This document shows, one piece after another, positions 13,124-24,840 of a stretch of DNA of 64,000 nucleotides. The DNA is from Malus domestica (Eukaryota; Streptophyta; Magnoliopsida; Rosales; Rosaceae): positions 2,491,501 to 2,555,500 of the forward strand of contig NC_091665.1 in assembly GCF_042453785.1 (NCBI RefSeq). Reading direction: 5' to 3'. Under the pieces are notes generated by a model. It worked only from the letters and a program-made list of their open reading frames with translations, did no database searches and was not told the DNA's origin. Both the position numbers and the translations under genes were made by a program. The first letter of the stretch is position 1, and the number at the start of each line of letters is the position of its first letter.

Positions 13124-13282
13124 GGATAATGCTAGAGAGATTAAGACTAAATTTTGTAAATTAAATGACAACTTTAGTCTTCCTATCATTACCCTTAAAT
13201 TATTACTTAAGTGTTGATTAATGTACTCTTTTTTTTATTGGTGACACATAATTTAGTTTGCAAATTTAGTTGACCTAACATC
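13124..13282. mobile_element. MITE, family A copy 1
   Basis: Left end GGATAATGCTAGAGAGATTAAG and right end 'AGTTGACCTAACATC' are imperfect inverted ends. The interior carries the family word 'TTATTGGTGACACATAATTTAGTTT'. Related copies lie at 13800-13965, 15509-15672, 46953-47100 and 47561-47724. Confidence 0.6.
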
Positions 13283-13573
13283 TTTTGAGAGAGTCTCCAA
13301 CACCTCATGTTTTGCACAATTCTCGTGTCAATATTATAAAATATTGTGTTAAAAAGATGAGGTGGCAGAGAGTCCATTCAACTTTGAGAGAATTTCATTA
13401 GCATTTCTCTGCATGCAAGTGGACTAGATAACAAAGTCTTCTCTCTTTTTCTTCTTCTTAAAGTTGAAAACGTGATTTCATTTGTTGTATTAGAATAATT
13501 GGTTCTAATTAATGGGTACGTTTTCGTTTGTTAGAGTGTCTTGAGAACCAAAAAAACAACTCCAAACGTAAAT

Positions 13574-13753
13574 GAGAAATGCTACGAAGACTCTCTCAAT
13601 TTGGTCAATTTAGAGCTATTCATAGACTCTCTGACATCTCATATTTTTTGCACAATGTTTTATAATATTGGTACGGAAATTGTGCCAAAAATATGAGGTG
13701 ACAGAGAGTTTATAAAGAATCTCACTTTTAAGAGAGTCTCCTTAGCATTCCTC
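13574..13753. mobile_element. MITE, family B copy 1
   Basis: Ends GAGAAATGCTACGAAGACTC and, reverse-complemented, GAGGAATGCTAAGGAGACTC are clear terminal inverted repeats. A second copy is at 15700-15868, and a more diverged partial copy at about 13285-13425 shares 'GAGAGTCTCC' and 'GCATTTCTC'. About 180 bp with no coding capacity. Confidence 0.7.
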
Positions 13754-13799
13754 AACATAAATAGAGAAACAAGTTTTCATTTTGTTGTATGATCGTGAA

Positions 13800-13965
13800 G
13801 GATAATACTAGGGAGATTATATTTTTAAACCAAATTTGCAAATTAAATAATATGTCACTAATAAAAAATAAGTACGTTAATCGACATTAAGTAATATTAT
13901 AATTATCAACAACCACATTATTTAATTTACACAATTTAATTTAAAAATTGATCCCTCTAACATCC
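13800..13965. mobile_element. MITE, family A copy 2
   Basis: Starts GGATAATACTAGGGAGATTA and ends 'GATCCCTCTAACATCC'. Contains the family words 'AATTAAATAATATGTCACTAA' and 'AAGTACGTTAATCGACA' in the orientation opposite to copy 1. Confidence 0.6.
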
Positions 13966-14860
13966 AGTCATGAATATCAACCACAATTAATTATTGTTTT
14001 AAGATGAAGATGATTTTGACCAGGAAAAGAAAGGCTAGCTAATATGCCCAATAAGCCCAGGCCATAACCAATTTTTTGGTTCAAACTTTTTTCCTATATT
14101 ATTATAAAAGAGATGGGACACTCCTCCTCCATTACATACCCACTAAAATAATAATTTACATTTTAACTTCACTTTGGGGAATCTTAAAAGATTTATTTAT
14201 TTATTTTATTTATGGCAAAATGCCTTGAAACTCATAGTTACAACTAATTTTTGAAAACTTAGCTAGTCACTGAAAGTTGAAACTCTGTAACTCAATTCGT
14301 ATCTCACTTCGCTTTTATTGTCAGAGTTCATTAACAAAGTCATTAAACCTTTAACCAAGCACAAATAGAACCTACTATTTTAGAGACGTGTGGCATGTAC
14401 ATCTTCAAAAAAATTGAGTTTTATTTTTCTTATTTTCGAAAGAAATTTTTTTAATTATAAAATATGGTTTTTTATTTTTTCAGCCACAAGATACTTAGGT
14501 GGCACACATCAAAGCAACAATGGGTCTCATCTCATCTGTGCAACGGAAACAATTTTGAAGGATTTAATAGACGATTTTGATGGCAGGAGGCAAAGTGAGA
14601 CATAAGTTTAGTTTCAAGAGTTAAATGAATTTTTTTTTAAAACACCATAAGATATTACAACGATGACTAAAGAAATATAATCCAAAACATAACATTAATA
14701 TCGAGAATAAAAACTGCAACTTACAAAAGATGATCATACACTATTTTTTTGTTCAATACATTTATATTCATTAATTTTGTTTAATTATTTAATTGACAAA
14801 GAATAAAGTGAGTGTATAACGTAGAAAAGTGGTGTAGCAAAGGGGACTAGTTGCATAAAG

Positions 14861-15083
14861 AAGGGGATTTAGATCCTCTATGGATCCGGGATTTGGGGGA
14901 TCAATGCATAGTAATTGTTTATCAAAGTTCGTGCAGTCATAATTGAATGTTTTTTATATTTTTAAAAGTAAATCAGCCTCGTTTTGCATGAAAAATATAT
15001 AAAAAAAATATAACCGTACAATCTTTAATGAATGATTACTATGCATTGATTCCAGAATCCCTAGTAAAAGAATCCGAAAAGGG
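14861..15083. mobile_element. Fold-back MITE-like element
   Basis: The two halves are imperfect inverted repeats of about 50 bp. The inner ends match best: 'ATCAATGCATAGTAAT' at about 14899-14914 and its complement 'ATTACTATGCATTGAT' at about 15035-15050. Outer parts are diverged ('GGGATTTAGATCC' against 'CCGAAAAGGG' reversed). It has no coding capacity. Confidence 0.55.
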
Positions 15084-15508
15084 ACTATATCCTAAACCAG
15101 GTACCATCAACAATTCAGGATCGCTTTTAGCTGCGGCTTTGGTTCTAAACAATTGGAACATTCTGGTCCCACACTTCCACTCCACCCCTTTCCCATTGCA
15201 CCCTAAAAAACTCCTTTGCATTTTTCTCATTTTCTTTTTTTATTTCTTTTCTCACTTTTCTTTTTCTTTCTTTCTTTTATTTTTATTTTTAATTTGTAGA
15301 GACAGATTAGGCTAAATTAGCTATTCATCAACAATTATGTGCGAGGCACCAACCTTCTTCCGAAGAAGAAAGGACCGTTGCACCAACCCTCTTTCTTTTA
15401 TTTTCAGTACAAAATTTTTCCCGTTTCGAATTTCCTTGTCACAAATCTTCTCAATGGGTCACCATCATCATCTCTTCCTCTTGGATACATTTTTATGTAT
15501 GTCCAAAG

Positions 15509-15672
15509 GGTAATACTAGACCAAATTTTAAAATTAAATTTACAAATCAAATGATGTGTCACCAATAGAAAATAAGCACGTTAATTAACACTTACATAAT
15601 AATCTAATTATCAATATCCACATCATTTGATTTAAAATTTTTGATTTTGAAATTTGGTCTCCCTAAAATTAC
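15509..15672. mobile_element. MITE, family A copy 3
   Basis: Starts GGTAATACTAGACCAAATTT and ends 'AATTTGGTCTCCCTAAAATTACT'; the ends are inverted repeats. The interior 'GATGTGTCACCAATAGAAAA' matches the family. Confidence 0.65.
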
Positions 15673-15699
15673 TATGGCATAATTTTTTATTACTTAAAA

Positions 15700-15868
15700 A
15701 GAAATGATAAGGAGACTCTTTCAAAAGTATGACTATATATGAACTCCTTGTCATATCATATTGTTGACTTAATGTTTTATAATATTGACATAAAATTTGA
15801 CGTTGATTTGTGAGATGCTAGAAAATCCATAGAGAATCTCATTTAGATAGTCTCCTAAGCATTTCTCT
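15700..15868. mobile_element. MITE, family B copy 2
   Basis: Starts AGAAATGATAAGGAGACTC and ends 'AGTCTCCTAAGCATTTCTCT', the same inverted ends as the copy at 13574-13753. Confidence 0.65.
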
Positions 15869-15891
15869 ACAATTAAACTATAAAAACGAAT

Positions 15892-16050
15892 ATTTATTAA
15901 AAAAACTAACGAAAAATATTTGAAAACTTTAGCTTTTAACCAAAAGGACAAAATAAATGTATAAGTAAATAGTACCATAAGAGACTTTTTAGGCTAAAAT
16001 GTTCTTAACGTTTAACATTAAAAATGAACAGTATCAAAAATATTTAATTA
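15892..16050. repeat. Dispersed short repeat (family C), copy 1
   Basis: Contains 'AACGAAAAATATTTGAAAAC', 'AAAAGGACAAAATAAATG' and 'AATAGTACCATAAGAGACTTTT', shared with 36528-36674. I remember this 150 bp family as very common in apple and pear sequence, which is part of the case for a Maleae host. Confidence 0.55.
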
Positions 16051-16240
16051 AAACTCCCATAGTTATTATCTATGAATATATATTTTGTATGCATAACATA
16101 AAAACCATTCATCACATAACATATGTTTTTATGTAAGTGCTTCTCCCTGCTCTAAAGGATTCTGATCAAATCAAACAAATCAAGAAGACCCCAGATTTTG
16201 GGTCTCACAATTATATCACCATCAATACTCTTTGCAGTGA

Positions 16241-16248
16241 CACGTGGC
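16241..16248 (+). promoter_or_regulatory. G-box/ABRE-like CACGTGGC upstream of the SKP2-like gene
   Basis: The palindromic core CACGTG in ACACGTGGC context lies about 1 kb before the start codon, close to the probable transcription start. It is a typical bZIP/bHLH target. Function is inferred from the motif only. Confidence 0.4.
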
Positions 16249-16389
16249 GAATACACGTCGCCTATTTTCAGCCTAGACGCTTCTACCTCCATCCCTCCTC
16301 TCTCTCTGATTACTCTCTTTTTCTTACCATTTAAAAGTTAAAAAAAAAAAACGATATTAAAAGCTCTCCTTTCTTTATGTATTTCATTT

Positions 16390-17290
16390 CTGTACTTCAC
16401 GAAAACCATCGGAGAGACCAAGACAACCAAAACAAAGCCGCACGCAACTTTGATCATCAGCAACAACCTTGTACAGTTCAGGTACTTTCTCAAAACATTA
16501 ATCTTCTCCCATTTTTCATGTAATTCTTGTTAGCTGCTCTGTTTTCTTACAAATATTTGTTCCGGGTATTGATCGGTTTAACTTTTCAGCTTTCCTTTTT
16601 CTTTTCTAAATTTTGCAGCAAATTGGTGTCATTTTTCAGAGCTAAAGTTTTCATCTTCTCTCAAAGCTACACCTTTCACGTTTTGAGTCCAAAATTTAAT
16701 CTTCACTTCTTCATTTCCTCATCAGTGTCAAAATTGTTCCTTTCTTAATTTTAATTTGAGCTTTGATTGTTTCTCAAATGGGGTTTCTTTCAAAATTTAG
16801 AAAACAAAACTTTGAAGGGGTCTCTTTGATTGTTGAAAATTTTCCTTCTTTTGTTTGCAACTCAGGTGTAACTTGCATAGGCTGATCACAAGGTGGAAGA
16901 TAATAATATAATTTATTTGGAAGTTTTCATTTTTCTTTACAAAAAATAAATTAATGGGTTGATTTTCGTTTAGAAAGTGAGGGGTTTAATTTAATCTGGA
17001 TTGCGATTACTTTACTATATATTTAATTCTGCTATGTCTCTGCAAGTTTCTTAAGGTGTTGACAAATGGGTTTGTGGTTGTACAACTTGCACTCAAGCTC
17101 CTTGTCGTTTTACCGCTTCCGTTTTCATTTTTGGTTTTCTGTAAATATTTGAGGTGTGTTGCAAATTGTAAATGCTTATCCTTGTTTCTCTCTCTTGATT
17201 GAGGTGGTGGCAGAAAGGAGGAACTTCTTCTGCTGGTTTGTGAAGGCGGTGTTGGTGGTGGTGGGATTTTTGGGGTCAGAGTTTTAGGAA
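16390..17290 (+). other. Probable 5' UTR region with an intron, SKP2-like gene
   Basis: The region is T-rich and transcript-like. A donor-like site CAG|GTACTT occurs near 16480 and an acceptor-like GGTGGCAG|AA near 17213, so the leader may be spliced. Transcript evidence is needed to fix these borders. Confidence 0.4.
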
Positions 17291-20118
17291 ATGGTGGGAA
17301 AAGGAAGCATCAAGGCTGACGACTTGACCTTGTGCTTTGAGAAGCTTATGATGTTTGCAAGTGCAAGTGGAAGTGCTTCTGGTGGAAGTGCTTCTGTTAG
17401 TGGTAGTAGTGGTGGTAGTGGTGGTAGTGGTGGGAAAATGAAGATGGAAGGAAGGGTGATGATCACTGATTGGAAGGATATTCCGATAGAGCTGCTTCTG
17501 CAAATCCTGGCGCTTACGGATGATCAGACGGTGATCCCGGCGTCTGGAGTCTGCCGTGGCTGGAGAGATGCTGTTTGCTTGGGCCTTACTCGCCTCTCCC
17601 TCTCATGGTATATGTTTTGCCTTCTCTATATTGTTCAAAGAATGGAACAAATATATTGACATCACCTATTGGCATATGACCTTCGAAAATTAGATTTTTC
17701 TTGCGCGCGTGTTACCTGTTGAAATAACTCCCTCGGTTCTAGTAACTTGCAAAATTATCAGGTATTTGGAAAAATATTGCGCTATCTGCCTTGCTATGCA
17801 ATTATCTGTTTTTTTGTTGTCCCTTTTGGATGGTGTTGTTGCTCTTTGGAACACAATATAATTCCTTCGGTTATTTTTATGAATTTAAAGTCATCTGAAT
17901 ATCTGTTTTTGGTTTTGCGTTTGCGTTTGTTTTTTGTTTTTGGTTATGCAAAAAATGATTCTGTCATTAGGCCTGACCAGGATCAGACTGATTGTATTGC
18001 TTACCCATGCTGTCTAGTTGTACAGACTACGGTTAATTAACTTACTGGAGTTGGTAAAATTCTATTAACTAAGTTTCCCTATTTAAGGCTCTGTTCATAC
18101 TAGTGATGTCTATGTAGATGAATTCTATCATTAATCTCTCGTGGGAGTAGATTTAGTTTGAAGAAATAGATGCTTATGTTTATACGCTCTGTTTAATATC
18201 TAGCTGGATTTTTGTATGATTGAGCATACAAGTTCTTTGAGAACTCACAAGGTATTTTGAATCCAGGTCAATGTATTAATTTGTTTTAAGTTGTTGGGAA
18301 AAGAGAGTTGCTGGTCATCACGCGTCTATTTTATTTTCGTTTTTCTCCTTCCCTCTCCCTTAAACTTACCAACCCAACACAAAGCAGGAGAATATGTAAG
18401 TACGTTGTTGATTCTCAACTGACATGGCAGTAACTGGTAAGCTTGCTAGGGTCTAGACTCTAGATGCATTCACTTACGTTAGAGCTCAATTCCTTATATG
18501 GAAGGAAGCACAACACCACTTACAGGATGCTGAATCAAACACGGTTCAGAAAGTAACTAAATATCATGTTAGCATTTTAGAACTATCAAAAGCCTAAGAA
18601 TATACTCTCGGGGCGTGGAGAACTTAATTTCCCTAGATGCCAATCCTCCTCTGTTTCCAGAAAGGAGATGAGTGATGTAAATGTTTGTAGGAACTTTGTG
18701 AATTGATTTAAGCTCGTCCGTTTAAGATGTTCTAAATGCCAACTTAATTCGTTAACTATGTTTTCAGGTGCACAAAGAACATGAATAGCTTGGTCCTATC
18801 TCTAGCTCCTAAGTTTACGAGATTGCAGACTCTAATACTGCGTCAAGATCATAAACCCCAGCTTGAGGATAGTGCTGTTGAGAGCATTGCAAACTTCTGT
18901 CATGACCTGCAGGTCCTGGACCTCAGCAAAAGCTTCAAGCTCAGTGACCGATCCCTGTATGCCTTAGCACATGGGTGCCCAAATCTTACAAAACTAAACA
19001 TTAGTGGGTGCTCGGCATTCAGTGACATTGCTCTTGAATATCTTGCTGGCTTTTGCCGAAAATTGGAAGTCTTGAATCTTTGCGGTTGTGTCAGGACTGC
19101 ATCAGACAGGGCATTGCAGGTAAAGTAAAGATTAGATACTGATTTTATTTAATTTTTTGTGTATTAACTGAGATAGCTCTGTTAATACTATTAAGATCGT
19201 GTGCAGGCTATTGGGCGTTACTGTAGTCAGTTGCAGTCTCTGAATCTTGGTTGGTGTGAGGATGTAAGTGATGTTGGAGTTATGAGTTTGGCATACGGAT
19301 GCCCTGATCTCCGAACTGTTGATTTGTGTGGCTGTGTCCTAATATCAGGTATTTGGGTTACAGTACTTGGTGCATGTTACAGTTGGTTTTAGTGGTCATA
19401 TTTCCTAAATGTTATATTTCCAAATGCATGCGTTGATGTCCGCATTGCAAAGGAGTATATGGCGCTATAATGAAAAGTTGCATGGCCTTGACCGTGCTGC
19501 TTCAGAGTCGGTTATCACAGTCCATCATTAACCTTATGGTAGTGTCACTTCATGATGTCTCAGTGCAATCCCTAATGTTTTGGGGGAAATTTTTAGGACA
19601 TGAACAGGTTGACCCGAAAATATTATCTGAACCAAAAAGGGAGCCCGAATAATTGAATGATCAGAAATTGAAAACTGAAAATTTGTAGTTTACCTGGTTT
19701 TGTTGATGGTGATCACTTCTGATTCCATTATTCATTGATTGCAGATGACAGTGTGATTGCATTGGCAAATAGGTGTCCTCATTTGCAATCGCTTGGCCTT
19801 TACTACTGTAAGAACATTACAGACAGAGCAATGTATTCCTTGGCCCAGAGTCTAGTGAAGAACAAGCCTGCGGCAATGTGGGAATCCCGGAAAACCAGGA
19901 ATGACGAGGAAGGGCTTAGGACTCTCAACATCAGCCAATGCACAGCGCTCACCCCTTCTGCTGTTCAGGCTGTGTGCGACTCATTCCCTGCCCTTCACAC
20001 CTGCTCTGGAAGGCATTCCCTCAACTTTAGCGGCTGTATGAATTTGACGTCAGTGCATTGTGCCTGTGCTGTCCAAGCTCACCGCACCGCCAACGCCTTT
20101 CCTCATTCCGCTCATTGA
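17291..20118 (+). CDS. SKP2A: F-box/LRR protein, SKP2A/SKP2B-like
   Basis: Four exons: 17291-17607, 18768-19119, 19207-19348 and 19745-20118. All introns are GT-AG and the phases join to give 394 residues. The product is the substrate-recognition subunit of an SCF ubiquitin ligase. In Arabidopsis the SKP2A/B pair bind cell-cycle factors, and SKP2A responds to auxin (family knowledge). The F-box lies at about residues 58-100 ('WKDIPIELLLQIL', 'ASGVCRGWRDA'). It is followed by cysteine-rich leucine-rich repeats ('LQVLDLSKS', 'LTKLNISGCSAFSD', 'LEVLNLCGC', 'LQSLNLGWCEDVSD', 'LRTVDLCGC') to the conserved end 'CALHTCSGRHSL'-type region and a C-terminal H-x-A-H. It is longer than the roughly 360-residue Arabidopsis proteins because of a Ser/Gly/Ala-rich tract at residues 18-48 encoded by a GGTAGT-type microsatellite. 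A vs B paralogy is not resolved. The start chosen is the first ATG after an in-frame leader and precedes all homologous residues. Confidence 0.9.
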
Positions 20119-21256
20119 ACCGATGAACGAGAATAAGGGTAACAGTGAAAGGTGTTGCAAGGGCCGAGACCCCGTGACTACAGTACATATGTTTGTATTG
20201 AGATGTAATATATTGGTCGCAAATGGGAAGCAACCATTTGTTCGAACCTACGGACTTTATCTTCACTTATGTCAGCTTTTAGACATTGAATTATGCATCA
20301 GCTTTCAGCTTTTAGACATTGAATTATGCCCGAAAATCATTTTCAAACATTCATTTCGTCCTACTAATATCTGTCGAAAACAAGAGAGAAAATTTAAAAG
20401 CATTTATCTATATGACAATGCTTATATACTTAAATCATGTAAATAAGTATGAAGCTTTTAACTGAAATTGTTAGGGGCACCCGCAGAGGTGTGCCCCTTC
20501 AAAAATAGGCGTATGCCACTATAAGCGCCGAGCACACGGTATTCTTTAGTAAAAGGCGAAAGAATAGTTCGCTTTGTACTCAACACATGGCTCCGTGAAC
20601 TGTCACATCAGCAAGCTGCTTTATTTTATAGTACCGTCTCCAGCTCCTTCTTGTTGCCCTGGTCGATGTGGGAACTTGATAGACCGCTTACAGCTCCTTT
20701 TTTGACTCTTTTACTAAACCTATACTATCCAGCTTGTAATTTTGTGATGCTTTGTTGGCCCTGTTGGGGTTAAAACACTAGCTAGTAAGATTACAAATCT
20801 ATTTTCTCCGTATTTTACGAGATAAATCAGCAAACCAAAGTAAAAAATTCATATGAATGTTGGGGATTAACAATATATCACTGTACTCGGATTATATTTT
20901 CGAAAAAAGGAGTTGTTCCTCAATAATCAATATTATGAGGGCATTGGGTAAATACATTGACACACAACACTGGCTTGCGCCATTCTCTTGATTGAATTGA
21001 ATATATAAAATCCTCCATTTCCCATATGATGTTATGTATCACTTGCTTTTGTACACAATCTCTTCATCATCGACATCGAATGCTGGATTACATAGACATC
21101 TGAAGAGTCTGCCAATACCCTGCTAGTGAACAAAGAAAAAGAAAAAAAATCAGCTAGGCCTTCTTTCTACTCTTTCTTCATTAGTCGATGTTGTTATATT
21201 TGTTTTTAAACACATATATAGATTCATATATATATATATGCTTTCGACATATAGCC
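20119..21256. other. Intergenic/3' UTR between convergent genes
   Basis: Holds the 3' end of the SKP2-like gene. A 25 bp direct repeat with 'CAGCTTTTAGACATTGAATT' occurs twice at about 20272-20330. A small hairpin (GGGGCAC...GTGCCCC, 20474-20497) is followed by nothing recognisable. The last few hundred bases are the probable 3' UTR of the convergent J-protein gene. Confidence 0.5.
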
Positions 21257-24200
21257 TTAGGTGTATAGGATCTTATAACATGCCTGAGTGAGAAAAGGAG
21301 TTCTATATGATAGCGGTCGTGGTGAATCCTCTTCAAAACTGCTATCTGAACTACTTCCGTCATCATCCGTATCAACAGAACTTTTCCTTCTTGAAGTTCC
21401 ACCATTTCGCGTCTGCTTTTCCTCCTTAAACCAGAAAAAATAAAAATTTAGTGTCAGCAGATGATCGGTGTGTACATAATATCCAAGTTCGATCACTGAT
21501 TAAACAGCACTCCACATGTTAAATGAATTGATGTTTGAGCATCTCTATACAAACATATAAGGGAAATTATATGCATAAAAAACCTTTGCACTCAAGTTTT
21601 TCTCTTAAATATACGATCGATCAAAATGACGGTTGCATCAAATGCATCCATGCCAAATTTTGTATAAGGATTTTGCGAAAAATTGTAATGCAGACCTGAA
21701 ATATCCTTCCCAGATGTTTTAACGCCAGAGCACGAGCTTTAAGTTCCTCCCTTCTAACATTAGTTTCCCGTAAAACCTGAAATCACATTTCGAATCATAA
21801 GAAGGATCTGCACTAATCTTTTAAACATAATTCTTGCCAACAAATTATAAGGCACTCATCCCCAAAGACACTGATTTCTTAGCTTCCAGTCACAAAAATA
21901 TTGAAACCGTTTATCTGCTATGGTATTAACTTCAGAAGGGAGAGGTTATAAACTGACTCGGGTAAGAAACATTGCGGGAGATGGAAAAGCAAAACCAGTT
22001 CCACGAAAACTTTACTTGATGAAAGAAACAAGCACCCCATTGATTGAAAGAAACCACTAACCATTTGGCAAACATGCAAGAGCGTTACTTCGATGTCCAC
22101 CACATTGAGTTTCCACAGCGAGTTCAAAAGTGTGTCTTTGTTTAAGCGTATATGTGATTCAACGTCATTTTCAGGGCCACTACCATCCTTCTTAAATTGC
22201 CGACGGGTTTCTTCCTGAAGTTGCAGTAACTGAAAAGCACCTGGATTCAATTTTATTCAATTTAATTAGTTGAAAAATAATTAAAAGTATTAAGGGCAGT
22301 GAATGAGGAGCAAACCTTTTGCAGCAGTCATCTGTGACTTCCAGAAATGTCCCTTATTACGAACCCACTCAGCCACGAATGGTACCCCTAGGAATATGGT
22401 TTTCTTTCCAAGCTCTTGTGCTGCTTGTCTTGAATATACGTAGCCAATAGTGTGCAGCATATCAACTCCGAAGGCTGCAAGTGTGACAAAGCATTAGTAA
22501 TTTTTTCTACGAACTTACAACTTCCACACTATGATATAATCACGATTATATAAATTCATGATGCGAAAAACACCAATGGGGTGCCAAATGAGCAAAATAC
22601 AAGAATCAATGTCAGTTGCATTTGACAAAGCATACAAAAGTTTTGGTAGAGTCGGTTTCAGAAATTCGTTCCCCTGAACACTTTCAGGTTTTAATAATAT
22701 GGATAATTACTAGCTCAGAAACTAGTAGCTAACTACATAGAGCCAGAGTCATAGGATTTAGAAAGACAGAGAAAGCAGGTGTATAAAATCAAATCAAAGA
22801 AAGATGCAACAGCGAATGTCAAGAAATGCATCACTAATCTTTCATTTTAAGCGGTATAATGCGAGTTATGCAGGATTTGAAGTGATATATAAATTTCTTG
22901 TGCAGAACTTAAAAACACCACGTAAATTTTTTTATAACCGTAAAATTTATGCGTATATTCATTAATCAAATAAGAAAATAAAGGAATTATAAGTAGGCCA
23001 ATGAAACTTAAGTTGACCTGCATCAGAAAGTCGTTTAGCTTCGGATTCAGCATGCTGTAAGAATCCCTCTTTGTCACCTAAAACATATTGGTTAAGGAAA
23101 CTTTTGAGCGAGTTAGCAAGCTTTTCTTCTCTTTCTTTCTGAACGACCTGCATTATATAGATGCATACTAAGGAAGCCGTTTAAGATTAAGGAAAATAAA
23201 CCAAGTGAAGATAAAGAATGTAGAGAAACAGTTGCGTAAAATGATGAAAACCTGAGGAAATTAATGATACAACCAAATTTAAGTTAGGCATGGCTATAAG
23301 ATTGTCCGAGGATACTAGAACTATTTAAAACAGACAAGAAATTGTAAAGGAGTCGTAGGTTAAGAGTCTCCTTATGGGAACCAAAGTTTTTCAACCTACC
23401 ACCCCATATAATTTTATATATCATGTTTTTGTAACTGTATATATATGTAACCTGACATCTCATCTCTTATGTATTTCAGTCACATGCATGAGCAAAATGA
23501 ACAGATGCATTTCTAAAGAGAAAAGATACAGGCATATAACGAATTCTGGAAATTACTCGCCTTCAATTTATCATGAACTTTCTCAGGGCTGTCACCTTCA
23601 CCAGCTAATTGAGAAGAAGCCATTGATGCTACTGCTAGATGTCCTATGTAGTCCTCAAATAATTCACTTCCGAAAAGGAAAGCAAAGACAGCTGTGGGAT
23701 CAAGCATGGTTTCCCTTGGAAGAGAGACATTGAATTATTTGAACATCAGGAAAGATAAATGCATGACAGATAACAATATACAACAAGACTTTCAAGTTGT
23801 GTTGCACATAGTACATATCAAATAAGGTAGAGAAGTTTTCGATTAACAAATTGTTTTACTGCTTAGTGTGCAATCAGAAGTTCTATGGATTTTTTCCCTG
23901 TACATGCTTTGACATTTACATTGAACACTGGTAAGTTTGTCGAGTACATTTTCAGAAAGAATTTTATCTGCAGTTATCAAGAATGTCTTAGATGAATAAT
24001 GAAAAGACAGTATGATTCGAAGAAGAATAATTTATCTGCAGTTGTATCATATTCGTTTTCCTTACACGATAAAGAGCTCTAGTAACAAAGGCTGTGATAG
24101 GATCGCTTAGATATGTGTGTGTGCGCACGAGTGCTCGCACATGTACAAGCATAAGCAAAAGTAAGTGTTCTACCTAGATATGCAGTACTTTCCATTTCGA

Positions 24201-24840
24201 TCATATGCATCTCTTTGCACCGGATCACTCAAAACCTGATAAGCTTCACCAAGTACCTGGTTCCATTTGATTCGTAAGAGGCTATAGAATTTTGTTACCT
24301 CGAAAAAAGGTAAACAAACAATACAAAACAAGGGCTCAAAGCAGTGGACTTGCCTGAAATCTTTCGGCAGCCTGAGGATCGTTTGGATTTTTATCCGGAT
24401 GAACTTGCCTTGCCTGCACAAGTATTAGCTTCTACCTATTAATAACAGAAGTTTACTAGAATTTGAAAATAAAAGTTGCATTATGTACACCAGGATTTGC
24501 ACAAAAGAGAACATAAACCCCTATAAGGCGATTCAGGTCAGATCGCTTTAAATGTACACATAGTTATCAAATTAAGGCCTCGTTAGGTGTCCAAGATCAG
24601 ATTGGATTAGATTTAGTAACTTAGTAGATTCAAAGTACGTTGAAGCTGGCAAGAGATGCATGTCACCGTATCTAGTGAGTTATCGAATCCAATCCAATCC
24701 AACTCGAGACAGGAAACGAGGGCTAATTAAGATGATAAATGGAGGAGGAGGACCTTAAGATAATAAGCCTTGCGAATTTCCTCCTCAGAAGCGGAGGGAG
24801 TGACGCCGAGGACATCATAGTACTCAGTTTCTTTCACCAT
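21257..24840 (-). CDS. J-domain co-chaperone with DnaJ-X region (type III DnaJ)
   Basis: Nine exons on the minus strand: 24840-24754, 24413-24354, 24256-24174, 23714-23561, 23147-23018, 22474-22316, 22240-22062, 21776-21696 and 21424-21257, giving 366 residues with continuous phases. The J-domain occupies about residues 4-75 and has the HPD motif (R-Q-V-HPD-K-N-P) that stimulates Hsp70 ATPase, but no Gly/Phe or zinc-finger region follows. The rest ('[21 protein letters not shown]', shown as landmark; 'VVQKERE', '[12 protein letters not shown]', '[10 protein letters not shown]') is the DnaJ-X region of the Arabidopsis At1g77020/At1g21080 group. The C-terminus is acidic and serine-rich ([19 protein letters not shown]). 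Intron 2 starts CAG|GCAAGT and intron 4 AAG|GCGAGT, so both seem to be GC-AG introns; the homologous protein supports both junctions. It is convergent with the SKP2-like gene. In Arabidopsis I recall SKP2B (At1g77000) and this J-protein as near neighbours, which suggests conserved synteny. Confidence 0.87.

Noticed and set aside
15028-15315. 95-codon plus-strand open frame
   Set aside because: It starts inside the fold-back MITE and ends in a TTTCTTTTTC-rich tract; no protein likeness.
20474-20497. Short GGGGCAC/GTGCCCC hairpin as terminator or small RNA
   Set aside because: A 7 bp stem is too short, and intrinsic terminators do not apply to plant nuclear genes.
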